Source of the DNA: JAAYEA01 sp012689325
Lineage (GTDB): Bacteria > Chloroflexota > Anaerolineae > JAAYEA01
Assembly: GCA_036841525.1 (NCBI GenBank)
Contig: DAITVZ010000016.1
Span: 1-64,000, forward strand
Reading direction: 5' to 3'
Length of the DNA stretch: 64,000 nucleotides
Below are positions 14,468 through 23,445 of this stretch, piece by piece (position 1 is the first letter of the stretch; each line of letters begins with the position of its first letter). The notes beneath the pieces were generated by a model. It ran no database searches and was not told where the DNA came from. It worked only from the letters and a program-made list of their open reading frames with translations. A program made the position numbers and the translations under genes.

Positions 14468-16809
14468 CGCAGCGCCTCCTGGGCCGGCAGGCGGGCCGCG
14501 CCGAGGGCGGGCAGCAGGCTGGCGGCGCTGGAGAGCAGGATGGCAAAGGCCGCGCCCACCAGCGCCAACCAGGGGCTAAAGACATAGTCGATTTGAAAAA
14601 GCACCGCCGAAAGGATCGCCAGCAGGATTCGCCCGGCGGGATAGGCCAGCGCCAGCCCCAGCAGCCAGCTCGCCGCGCCGAGGGTCAGCCCCTCGGTGAG
14701 AAAGACCTGCGCCAGGTTGGCATTGCTGGCGCCGATGGCGCGCATGACGCCGATCTCGCGCCGCCGTTCCAGGACGTTGAGCGTGAGGGTGTTCATCACG
14801 CCCAGGCCGCCAGCCAGGGCGATGAGCACGGTCATCACATAGAGCGAGATGCTCAAGAGCCGCGATTGCTGCTGGGCGCTCTGCATGTCGCGCCGGGCCG
14901 ATTCCGTCACCGGCCGTAGGTCGCGGAACTGACGCTCGATCCGGTTCAGCGCCGCATCGGCGGCGCGCAGGTCGCCGGCCGCCAGGCTCAGCGCGTAAAA
15001 GTAGCTGCGCCCCTGCCGCTGGACCATGCGCTCCACCGTCTCCCGGGGCACGAAAACCTTGCCTGCCACCGCCCCGCCCAAAAAGATGGCGTTGTCCACG
15101 GCGATCCCCACCACCCGGAAAGGCCGCACCGCCTCGCCGGTATCCACCTCGATGGTCTCGCCCAGCCGGATGTCGCGCCCCTCGGCCAGCTCGGCAGAGA
15201 TCACCGCGGCGTCCCACTCGCCCGGCGCGTACCAGCGCCCCGCGGCCAGCTTGGGATGGTAGAGCTGCGTCTCCGCGGGAAGGCCCCACAGGCGCACCTT
15301 GCCCAAGCGCACCCAGGCATCGGCCAGCGTCCACGGCTCGGCCCGCAGCACCTCGGGCATCGCTTCCAGCTCGGCGGCAAAGTGGACGCTCACCACCTCG
15401 CCCAGCCAGATCCAGGCATCGGCGCGATAAGTGTCAAAGATCTGCGCGATGCTGCGGTTCACCGATTGGCCCGTGCTCAGCGCTGCCAGCAGCGCAGCGG
15501 TGGCTGCCGCCGTAAAGAGCAGCGTCACCGCGTGCCGCCCCGCGCGGCGAGCCAGGTTCCGCGCCGCCATGACCACCAGCGCCGGCGCGCTGCGCCACAT
15601 TTCCCAGAGCCGGTCCAGCCAGCCCAGCCGATAGGTGGCCGTGATGCCGTGGGAACCGAGCGCCTCGCGCACCGATAGCCCCGCGGCCTGCCGCGCCGGG
15701 CCCAGCCCGCCCAGCAACGCGGCGAGGAGTCCCATGGCGCCGCCCAACAACAGCCCGGGCCACGAGGGCCGCGGCTCGATGGCCAGGTTCAGCGCCCAAC
15801 CGGCGTAGCGCAGCAACAGCCAGCTCACCGCGGTGCCCAACGCCAGCCCCAGCGCGGCGCCGAACAGCCCGTACAGCCCCGCCTCGAGCAGATAGATGCG
15901 CAGGATATGGGCGCGGGCGCCGCCGATGGATTTCATGATGCCGATCTCGCGGGTCTGCTCGGCCACCACCGCGGCCAGGGTGTTGGCCACCAGGAAGGCG
16001 CTGATCACCAGCCCCAGCCCGGAAAAGGCGTACATCACCTGCACCAGGGCGTCCAGCTCGCGCTTGCCCTCGAAATAGTCGGGGTCGCGGACCCGCGGCT
16101 CGTCGTACTGGATCTGGCGTTTGGCAAAGACCTTGCGAATCTCGGCGATGGTCTCGTTGCGTGCGCCAAAATCCTCCAGCTTGACCACCACCTGGTTGCT
16201 GCCGGCGATGTCCAGCATGCGCCGCACCTGGCTGGCGGGGGCATAGGCGTAGACCAGGTTGAGGAACACGGCGGAAGGCTGCGCGGGGCTCTGGGCAAAG
16301 CCGCTGATGGTGAGCGGCCGCTCGGCGTGGTCCACCCCCGCGCGGTAGATGATCTGCTCCCCCACCGCCAGCGGCTGCAAATCCTTGGCCGAGACCTCCA
16401 GCAGCACCTCGCCGGGCCCGGGGTAACGCCCCTCGCGCAGCGCGATCTTGTTCACCCGCATCGCCGCAAACTCGTCGATGCCGATGAAATAGAGGTCGTA
16501 CCAGGTATCGCCGAGCTGGGCGCGGGTATAGTAGGTGCAGCGCAGCTCCACCACGGCCACGTTGGGCAGCGCGGCCAGGATGCGCTCCAACCCCGCGGGC
16601 ACATCCCAGGCCCAATAGGTGAGGTCGGCCTGGGTGGTATCGGCATAGGCGACAGCCTGCGCGCGGGCCAGGTTGCGCGAGGTGGAGACGATGGCCACCA
16701 GGCTGGCCACGCCCACGGCGATGCCCAGGATGGTGAGCAGCGAGCGCGACTTGCGCCGGGTCAGGTCGCGCAGCGGCTTCAGGATCGTGGCGGATAACTG
16801 GAGCTTCAT
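14458..16809 (-). CDS. FtsX/MacB-type ABC transporter permease with two FtsX modules
   Basis: 783 residues. N-terminal helix KSRSLLTILGIAVGVASLVAIV, then a ~230-residue periplasmic MacB-PCD-like domain, three helices ending in a REIGIMKSIGGARAHILRIYLLEAGL coupling region, a second anchor (~420), a second exposed domain and a final three-helix FtsX block with REIGVMRAIGASNANLAQVFLTEG. Such double-module permeases pair with LolD/MacB-type ATPases for lipoprotein export or efflux. None is adjacent; two candidate ATPases lie at 21463-23303 on the same strand. A TAGAAT lies only seven bases before the ATG, so the transcript may be leaderless. Confidence 0.88.
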   Translation of the reverse strand: MKLQLSATILKPLRDLTRRKSRSLLTILGIAVGVASLVAIVSTSRNLARAQAVAYADTTQADLTYWAWDVPAGLERILAALPNVAVVELRCTYYTRAQLGDTWYDLYFIGIDEFAAMRVNKIALREGRYPGPGEVLLEVSAKDLQPLAVGEQIIYRAGVDHAERPLTISGFAQSPAQPSAVFLNLVYAYAPASQVRRMLDIAGSNQVVVKLEDFGARNETIAEIRKVFAKRQIQYDEPRVRDPDYFEGKRELDALVQVMYAFSGLGLVISAFLVANTLAAVVAEQTREIGIMKSIGGARAHILRIYLLEAGLYGLFGAALGLALGTAVSWLLLRYAGWALNLAIEPRPSWPGLLLGGAMGLLAALLGGLGPARQAAGLSVREALGSHGITATYRLGWLDRLWEMWRSAPALVVMAARNLARRAGRHAVTLLFTAAATAALLAALSTGQSVNRSIAQIFDTYRADAWIWLGEVVSVHFAAELEAMPEVLRAEPWTLADAWVRLGKVRLWGLPAETQLYHPKLAAGRWYAPGEWDAAVISAELAEGRDIRLGETIEVDTGEAVRPFRVVGIAVDNAIFLGGAVAGKVFVPRETVERMVQRQGRSYFYALSLAAGDLRAADAALNRIERQFRDLRPVTESARRDMQSAQQQSRLLSISLYVMTVLIALAGGLGVMNTLTLNVLERRREIGVMRAIGASNANLAQVFLTEGLTLGAASWLLGLALAYPAGRILLAILSAVLFQIDYVFSPWLALVGAAFAILLSSAASLLPALGAARLPAQEALRYE

Positions 16810-16861
16810 GCCGTTATTCTACCACTTTTGCGGCCGCGACAGAACCGCCAACGGCTCGGAC

Positions 16862-16889
16862 TTGCGGCCTGCCGCGTCTCGAGTATAAT
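16862..16889 (+). promoter_or_regulatory. Promoter of the transmembrane reductase gene
   Basis: TTGCGG (16862-16867) and a perfect TATAAT (16884-16889), spacer 16; the leader is about 25 bases. Confidence 0.65.
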
Positions 16890-16921
16890 CGCAACAGATA
16901 TAGCCAGGGGAGGGAGAATAG

Positions 16922-18238
16922 ATGACCCGATCGACCAAGGCTGTCCTGTGGGTTCTGGCCTACCTGTTGCTCGTCCTCGCGCCGCTCATCATCCTGTTCA
17001 TTGGGCCGCGCCCGGCGGGCCGCGAGTTCTGGCGCGAGCTATCGGTGGCTTTGGGCTTCGCGGGCCTATCGCTCATGGGCCTGCAGTTCGTGCCCACCGC
17101 CCGGCTGCCTTTCCTGGCCCGGGTCTTTTCCATGGACGTGCTTTACGCCTTCCACCACGGGATCTCGCTGGTGGCCTTTGGGTTGATCATGGCCCATCCG
17201 GTGCTCCTATTCCTCAACAACCCCTACACCCTGCGCCTGCTCAACCTGGCCAGCGCGCCCTGGCGCGCGCGAGCGGGCGTCATCGCCGTGATCGCGCTCC
17301 TGGTGCTGATCGCCACCTCGGTCTGGCGGGAAAAGTTCAAGCTCAAATACGAGCCGTGGCACATCATTCACGATGCCTGCGTGCTGGTGGCCGCCGCCCT
17401 GGCGCTGTATCACATCTTTAAGGTGGACTATCACATGTCCTCCCCGCTGCAAAGGGCGCTGTGGATCATCCTCGCCATCGTCTGGACGGCGCTCTTTGCC
17501 TACGTCCGGTTGATCAAGCCCTGGTTGTTAACCCGGAAGCCCTGGCAAGTCACCCGCGTGATTCAGGAGCGAGGCGCCACCTGGACGCTGGAAGTGGAAC
17601 CGGTCGGCCATGCCGGCATTACGTTCAAGGCCGGCCAGGTGGCCTGGCTCAGCGCCAACCACTCGCCTTTTTCCATCATGGAGCACCCCTTCTCCTTCTC
17701 CTCCAGTCCGCTGGTAAAAGGCACCGTGCAGTTCACCATCCGGGAGCTGGGCGACTTTACCGCGACGGTCAAGGACCTCAAGCCCGGCGACCGCGTCTAT
17801 CTGGATGGCCCTTACGGCGTCTATGACATCAACGAGGATGACGTGCCCGGCTTTGTCTTTATCGCCGGCGGCATCGGCAGCGCCCCGGTGATGAGCATGT
17901 TGCGCACCCTGGCCGACCAGGGCGACAAGCGCCCCCTCTCGCTGATCTATGGCAGCCGCACCTGGGAGGACACCACCTTCCGCGAGCAGATCGAGGAGCT
18001 GCAGCAGCGCCTAAAGCTGGACGTCCGCTACGTGCTGGAGCGGCCGCCGGAAGGCTGGGGCGGCGAGCGCGGCTACCTGACCCGGGAGATCTTGGATCGC
18101 ATCCTGCCGCCGGACCGGGACACCCGTTCGTTCTTTGTCTGCGGCCCCGGCCCGATGATCAAGGTCGTGGAAAAGATCATCAAGGGGCTCGAGATCCCTC
18201 TCGCCAACGTGCACATCGAGCAATACAAGATGGCCTAA
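16922..18238 (+). CDS. Ferric-reductase-like transmembrane flavocytochrome (FAD/NAD(P)H oxidoreductase)
   Basis: 438 residues; ATG after GGGGAGGGAG. Six membrane helices fill residues 1-200. Histidines at 78/79, 92, 147, 150, 164 and 171 lie in the helices, as in the b-type heme core of the ferric reductase/NOX superfamily. The cytoplasmic part is a ferredoxin-NADP reductase: FAD-binding HPFSFSSSP, FTIRELGDFTATVKDLKPGD, then the NAD(P)-binding GGIGSAPVMSML and CGPGPMIKVVE. It would carry electrons from NAD(P)H across the membrane to an unknown acceptor (metal, oxygen or a quinone-like compound). Confidence 0.92.
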   Translation: MTRSTKAVLWVLAYLLLVLAPLIILFIGPRPAGREFWRELSVALGFAGLSLMGLQFVPTARLPFLARVFSMDVLYAFHHGISLVAFGLIMAHPVLLFLNNPYTLRLLNLASAPWRARAGVIAVIALLVLIATSVWREKFKLKYEPWHIIHDACVLVAAALALYHIFKVDYHMSSPLQRALWIILAIVWTALFAYVRLIKPWLLTRKPWQVTRVIQERGATWTLEVEPVGHAGITFKAGQVAWLSANHSPFSIMEHPFSFSSSPLVKGTVQFTIRELGDFTATVKDLKPGDRVYLDGPYGVYDINEDDVPGFVFIAGGIGSAPVMSMLRTLADQGDKRPLSLIYGSRTWEDTTFREQIEELQQRLKLDVRYVLERPPEGWGGERGYLTREILDRILPPDRDTRSFFVCGPGPMIKVVEKIIKGLEIPLANVHIEQYKMA

Positions 18239-18277
18239 CAGCAGCCGCGTGGGCTGATCAGAAATGGGAAGGTGCGC

Positions 18278-18373
18278 ATGCTACCTCGAATCCGTGCAGG
18301 ACAACTGCTGCTCTTGACCCTCGCGCTCGTCATCGCGCTCTCGGTCGGCTTTGCCCTGGTGCAGGCCCGCTAG
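18278..18373 (+). CDS. 31-residue single-span membrane peptide
   Basis: ATG at 18278 after GGAAGG, stop at 18371-18373. The translation has a short basic head (MLPRIRAG) followed by ~20 hydrophobic residues (LLLLTLALVIALSVGFALV) and QAR. It lies 40 bases after the reductase gene and 55 before the ECF sigma gene, on the same strand. Size, ribosome site and composition argue for a real small protein, perhaps a partner of the reductase. No homologue is recognised. Confidence 0.55.
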   Translation: MLPRIRAGQLLLLTLALVIALSVGFALVQAR

Positions 18374-18427
18374 CCCGCCGCGATTTGAAGCCATTCGCCG
18401 CCGGCAACGTATCAACGAAAGCCAACC

Positions 18428-19033
18428 ATGGGGGACAAATCAAGCATGACCGATCTGGATGTGGTGGCTAGATGCCAGGCAGGGGATGCGGACGCCTGGG
18501 GCGAGTTCTTTAACGCCTGCCAGGACCGCGTCTTCAAGCTGGCGCTCCTGGTCACTCGCAGCCGGCAGGACGCGCAGGACGTCACCCAGGAGACCTTTAT
18601 CCGCCTGATCAAGACGATCCACTCCTACGATGCGAGCAAGGGCTCCTTCGAGACCTGGCTATACGCGATCGTGGTGAACCTGGGGCGCGACCACCTTCGC
18701 CGCCGCAATCGGCTCCCGTTGCCTTGGGACATGATGGCCCGCGGCGATAGGCTGCCTGCCGCCCCCGCCGACCAGCCGGAGACGATCTCGCTGGCCCGGG
18801 AGTGGCAGCGAGACATCTGGGAGGCCGTCAACCGGCTCAACGACAAGCAGCGGATCGCGGTCGTCCTCCACTATTACCTGGACCTCTCTTGCGAGCAGAT
18901 CGCCGAGGTGCTCGGCTGCCCGTCCGGCACGGTCTATTCGCGGCTCCACTATGCCCGGCTGGCGCTGGAGAAAGAACTATCCAGGCCGGAGCAAGGGCTG
19001 GCGCTGGAGCCGTTTTCGGTGAAGAGCCTATGA
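18428..19033 (+). CDS. RNA polymerase sigma factor, ECF subfamily
   Basis: 201 residues (ATG 18428, or the internal ATG at 18446, MTDLDVV). Region 2 is clear: WGEFFNACQDRVFKLALLVTR then DAQDVTQETFIRLIKTI (core and -10 binding). Region 4 has NDKQRIAVVLHYYLDLSCEQIAEVLGCPSGTVYSRLHYARLALE, a helix-turn-helix for the -35 element. The linker is longer than usual. Its stop overlaps the start of the next gene (ATGA), the usual layout for a sigma/anti-sigma pair. Confidence 0.93.
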   Translation: MGDKSSMTDLDVVARCQAGDADAWGEFFNACQDRVFKLALLVTRSRQDAQDVTQETFIRLIKTIHSYDASKGSFETWLYAIVVNLGRDHLRRRNRLPLPWDMMARGDRLPAAPADQPETISLAREWQRDIWEAVNRLNDKQRIAVVLHYYLDLSCEQIAEVLGCPSGTVYSRLHYARLALEKELSRPEQGLALEPFSVKSL

Positions 19034-19518
19034 ACTTGTGGAGAAGCGTGGCGCATGGATTCCGGCTCGCCCGGGGCGGCGCGAATGAGCGCCCGCCCAG
19101 CCCGCCGCTCGCCGCCGACCTGCGACAGACGCTGCAGGCGGCAGTGGCGCAGCAGTCCTTGCGCCCCAGCGAGCGGGCCGCCATCCTGGCCGCGCTGCGC
19201 GCCGAACTGGCGGGCGCGCCTGCGCCGCCGCGCCTCTATCGCAGCGCCCGCCACTGGCTGAGCGCGACGGTGGCCTGCGCCCTCACCATCCTGTCGCTGG
19301 CCCTCCCCTGGCCAGCGACCCCAGCAGCCATGACGACCGTGCAGGCGCTCCCAGCGGCCGCGCTGACCAGCGACATCTCGCGAGCCATGGTCACTCAGCG
19401 CGCCACACAGGAGGCGACGGTGGCCCCAGCCAGCACGCCGGCGCCCGTTCTGGCGCTGCACTCGGCAGCCTCGCGGCCCATCCCCTCGGGCACGCTGGAT
19501 ATCACCAGCCACGAATAA
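19030..19518 (+). CDS. Membrane protein coupled to the ECF sigma factor, candidate anti-sigma factor
   Basis: 162 residues; ATG at 19030 overlaps the sigma stop (ATGA). The cytoplasmic N-terminal ~70 residues are helical (LRQTLQAAVAQQSLRPSERAAILAALRAEL split over ~31-60). One membrane span lies near 77-96 (WLSATVACALTILSLALP), and the remainder is an Ala/Thr/Pro-rich outer tail. The zinc motif HxxxCxxC of the ZAS anti-sigma class is absent, so only position and topology support the anti-sigma role. Confidence 0.6.
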   Translation: MNLWRSVAHGFRLARGGANERPPSPPLAADLRQTLQAAVAQQSLRPSERAAILAALRAELAGAPAPPRLYRSARHWLSATVACALTILSLALPWPATPAAMTTVQALPAAALTSDISRAMVTQRATQEATVAPASTPAPVLALHSAASRPIPSGTLDITSHE

Positions 19519-19595
19519 TCCACTGGATCGGATCACCCTGGCCAGCACGAGCGGCCGCCGCTCGGCTGCCCCATGATCGCCTCAAGGAGGACAGT

Positions 19596-20375
19596 ATGCG
19601 CTGGGAATGCTTGACCGGCCCCCAATTGTTGCGCGCACGGGAAGCGAGCGCGGGCGTCTGCCTGGTGCCCATCGGCAGCCTGGAGAAACACGGGACGCAC
19701 ATGCCCACCGGGACGGACACGCTGACGGCCCATGCCCTCTGCTTGGCCGCGGCGGAGCGCGAGACGGCCGTGGTGGTCCCGCCCCTGTATTACACCCACG
19801 TCCGCGAGATGAAGAACAATATCGGGGCCATCGCCCTGGATACGCCGGTGCTGATGCAAATGGCCGAGATCCTCTGCGACGAGATCGCGCGGAACGGCTT
19901 CCACAAGATCATCCTGGTGAATGGTCACGGTGGCAACCGCGCCTGGCTGCCCCTGATGATGATGGACTATGGCGACAAGGACAAGGGCTACGCGATCTAT
20001 ATGTACCGCGACAACACCATGGCCAGCATGAGCCACCTGCGCGAGTCCAGCGTCCATGAGGGGCACGCGGGGGAATTGGAGGCCAGCTTGGGGCTGCACC
20101 TGTTCCCCGAGTACATGGACATGGCGGCGCTGGCGCCGGAGCCCGGGCTCCCCAACGGGCTGCCGCCGGTGAGCAGCTACACGCCGGTGGAGTGGGTGAG
20201 CATGTACCCCGATGCCTACGCTGGCGACGCGCAGCCGGCCAAGGCGGAAAAGGGTCGCATCCTCTTTGACGAGATGGTCCACCGGCTGGCGGATTGCATC
20301 CGGGCGGTGAAGCAAGACGAGGACACCCTCGCCAAGATGCAGTGGTTCTCCAAAGCAAAACGGTCCCCGCGATAG
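19596..20375 (+). CDS. Creatininase-family amidohydrolase
   Basis: 259 residues, ATG after AAGGAGG. Family metal ligands are present: PIGSLEKHGTHMPTGTDT (Glu, His, Asp), IILVNGHGGNRAW (His) and HAGELEAS (Glu). Creatininase-like enzymes open cyclic amides (creatinine, or formamidopyrimidine intermediates of riboflavin/F420 synthesis, or mycofactocin peptide cleavage); the substrate here cannot be assigned. A terminator begins inside its last codons. Confidence 0.9.
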   Translation: MRWECLTGPQLLRAREASAGVCLVPIGSLEKHGTHMPTGTDTLTAHALCLAAAERETAVVVPPLYYTHVREMKNNIGAIALDTPVLMQMAEILCDEIARNGFHKIILVNGHGGNRAWLPLMMMDYGDKDKGYAIYMYRDNTMASMSHLRESSVHEGHAGELEASLGLHLFPEYMDMAALAPEPGLPNGLPPVSSYTPVEWVSMYPDAYAGDAQPAKAEKGRILFDEMVHRLADCIRAVKQDEDTLAKMQWFSKAKRSPR

Positions 20376-20390
20376 CAGGGACCGTTTCTT
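20358..20390. terminator. Bidirectional rho-independent terminator
   Basis: Ten-base stem AAACGGTCCC / GGGACCGTTT (20358-20367 with 20378-20387), followed by TTTCTT on the plus strand and by a TTTTGCTTT tail on the minus strand. It serves both the creatininase gene and the convergent SIS gene. Confidence 0.82.
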
Positions 20391-20413
20391 GGTTCGGCGC
20401 GGCCGTGCGCGAG

Positions 20414-21451
20414 CTAGAGGGTCAGCGTGACCTTCTCGAGTCCGCGCGGCTGGTCGGGGTTATAGCCCCTGGACACGGCCTGGGCCAGGGCAAAGAGCTG
20501 ACCGGGCACCACATAGGCGATGGGCGAGAGCCACTCCGGCATGGCGACGGGCATGCGCAGCGGCGTCCGCGCCAGAGCCAGCAGGGGCTCCCGATCCGAG
20601 ATGGCGATCAGCTCGGCGTCGCGCTGCACAAGCTCTTGCGCGCACCCATACACGTCATCATAGACCACCCCCGAGGGCCCCACCAGGAACACGGGAAAGC
20701 TCGGCGAGATCATGGCGATGGGCCCGTGGCGAAAGTCGGCGGTGGAATAGGGCTGCGTGGAGAGATAGCAGGTCTCCTTGAGCTTGAGCGCGATCTCGAA
20801 GGCGGTGGCATAGTTATAGCCGCGCCCCAGCATGGCGCAGACCTCCATGTAGCGATACCGCTCGGCGGCGCGGATGATCTCGTCCTGCAGCGTCAGCGCC
20901 GAGGCCACCCATTCGGGAACCTGCACCAGCTCGCGCAGGCGCGCCTCGTCCTTGGCCAAGGCCGCTGCCAGCGAGGCCAGGGCCAGCAACTGGGCGGTAT
21001 AGGTCTTGGTGGCCGCCACCGCGCGCTCTTCCCCCGCCTCCAGCCCGATGACGTGATCCGCCACCTGCGCCATGGGAGAGTCGACGAAATTGGTGATGGC
21101 CAGCGTCATGGCACCCTGCGCCTTGCTCTGCCGAAGGACCTCGACGATATCCAGGCCCCGCCCCGATTGCGAGACGCCGATCACCAGCGCCCGGTTCAGG
21201 CGCGGCGGGCGGTGATACAGGGTAAAGAGCGAGGGCGCGGCCAGCGAAACCACGGTCCCCGCCATGCTTTCCAGGATATAGCGCCCGTAGGTGGCCGCGT
21301 TGTCCGAAGTGCCCCGCGCGGCGATGACGATGTGCGAGATGTCCGCGTCGGCAACCGCCGCGGCGATCCGCGCGACGTTGTCGCTCTGCCGGGCCAGGAA
21401 GCGCGCCAGCACGGCGGGCTGCTCGTGTATCTCTCGTTCCAAATGTAGCAT
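20414..21451 (-). CDS. SIS-domain sugar-phosphate isomerase/deaminase (GlmS-isomerase / NagB-II-like)
   Basis: 345 residues from ATG 21449-21451 (MLHLEREIHEQP); a GTG at 21466 overlapping the previous stop (GTGA) is an alternative. Two SIS domains: IVIAARGTSDNAATYGRYILE and VIGVSQSGRGLDIVEVLRQSK (phosphosugar loop) in the first, EVCAMLGRGYNYATAFEIALKLKETC and FRHGPIAMI in the second. This is the isomerase half of glucosamine-6-phosphate synthase without the glutaminase half, typical of AgaS/NagB-II deaminases. It closes a unit of export-related genes. Confidence 0.88.
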   Translation of the reverse strand: MLHLEREIHEQPAVLARFLARQSDNVARIAAAVADADISHIVIAARGTSDNAATYGRYILESMAGTVVSLAAPSLFTLYHRPPRLNRALVIGVSQSGRGLDIVEVLRQSKAQGAMTLAITNFVDSPMAQVADHVIGLEAGEERAVAATKTYTAQLLALASLAAALAKDEARLRELVQVPEWVASALTLQDEIIRAAERYRYMEVCAMLGRGYNYATAFEIALKLKETCYLSTQPYSTADFRHGPIAMISPSFPVFLVGPSGVVYDDVYGCAQELVQRDAELIAISDREPLLALARTPLRMPVAMPEWLSPIAYVVPGQLFALAQAVSRGYNPDQPRGLEKVTLTL

Positions 21452-21462
21452 ATGCCTCAACC

Positions 21463-22206
<744 letters not shown>

Positions 22207-22247
22207 TTGTGTTCAATTAACCTTTCCAGGTTGATGGCTATGCGGGA

Positions 22248-23303
22248 TCAGGATCGCCGCTGGCGCAAGGCTCGCTTCAGCCTGCTGGCAAAACCCCGCT
22301 TGGCTGGCGGCGCCTCCTGGTAATCGGCGTAGAGCGACTGGCGCTGCTGCTCGACGGTGCTGCCTTCGCTCTCCATGCCCCGTCCCTCCACGGGCCGGAT
22401 GATGATGCCCTCCTCGGACAGGTCCAGCTCGACCCGGTCGCCGATGTTGAGCATCTCGCGGTATTCTTGCGGCACCTGCAGACGCCCCGCCGAATCCAGC
22501 ACCACGAACTCGCGATAAGAGACGTGTTCCACCTGCTCCGGGGGGCACGCCTCACCGTTCTCATCCGCGCCCTCCACCGCCTGCTCCACCTGGCTCACCT
22601 CGCGGATCGTCTCGGTGCTGGTCTTGCCGTCGCGGATGGCGACCACGCGGTCCACCTGGGTGGCGATGCGGGGATCGTGGGTCACGATGATGGTGGTCAA
22701 GTTGAAGGCTTTATTCAACCGCCGGAAGGTGGAAAAGATCGTCTCGGCGGTGGCCGAGTCCACTTCGCCCGTGGGCTCATCGGCCAGCAACAAGACTGGC
22801 CGGTTGGCCAGAGCCACCGCGATGGCGACGCGCTGCTGTTGGCCGCCGGAGAGCTGCGAGAGCTTGTGATGGCGACGGTCGGAAAGCTCCACCGCCTCCA
22901 GCAACTCGGCGGCCCAGCGTCTCCGCTCACGCGGGGAGCGGCCCGCCACGACCATGGGCAGTTCGACGTTCTCTTCCGCCGTCAGGTAGGGGACCAGGTT
23001 GCGGCCCGTCTGCTGCCAGACGAAACCCACCTTTTCCCGTCGATACTTGTCCATAGCCGAGCCTGTGATCTTGAGCAAGTCCAGCCCATCGACATAGATC
23101 TTGCCCGCCGAAGGGTGATCGAGCCCGCCCAGGATGTTGAGGAGCGTGCTCTTGCCGGAGCCCGACGCGCCCACGATGGCCATCAACTCGCCCCGGTTCA
23201 CCACCAGGTCGAGGCCCTGCAAAGCGACCACTTCCAGGTCAGCGATCTTGTAGATCTTGACCAGGTTATGGCACTCGACGATATATCCGTTCTCTGTTGT
23301 CAA
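22248..23303 (-). CDS. LolD/MacB-type ABC ATPase with C-terminal AbrB/SpoVT-like domain
   Basis: 351 residues; start is TTG at 23301-23303 behind GGAGGG. Residues 1-232 are a complete ATPase: GASGSGKS, WQQTGRNL, LSGGQQQR, LLLADEPTGEVD, VTHD. After an acidic linker, residues ~264-306 read EFVVLDSAGRLQVPQEYREM then LNIGDRVELDLSEEGIIIRPV, the swapped-hairpin signature of AbrB/MazE/SpoVT DNA-binding domains. A basic tail ends the protein. Typical family members stop near 230 residues. The fusion could place ATPase activity under control of, or report it to, DNA. Confidence 0.88.
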   Translation of the reverse strand: MTTENGYIVECHNLVKIYKIADLEVVALQGLDLVVNRGELMAIVGASGSGKSTLLNILGGLDHPSAGKIYVDGLDLLKITGSAMDKYRREKVGFVWQQTGRNLVPYLTAEENVELPMVVAGRSPRERRRWAAELLEAVELSDRRHHKLSQLSGGQQQRVAIAVALANRPVLLLADEPTGEVDSATAETIFSTFRRLNKAFNLTTIIVTHDPRIATQVDRVVAIRDGKTSTETIREVSQVEQAVEGADENGEACPPEQVEHVSYREFVVLDSAGRLQVPQEYREMLNIGDRVELDLSEEGIIIRPVEGRGMESEGSTVEQQRQSLYADYQEAPPAKRGFASRLKRALRQRRS

Positions 23304-23445
23304 TCTCTAGCCCTCCACCACGCCGCGAGCCAAAAGCGGGGTCTCTGAGCACCGCCCCTGGCCCTCGCGTAGCGCTGTAGCGCAGCGGCCAAGCCGCGCG
23401 AGATCGCTCCCGTCGCCGCCATGGCCCGCTTCCGCTCAACCGGTT

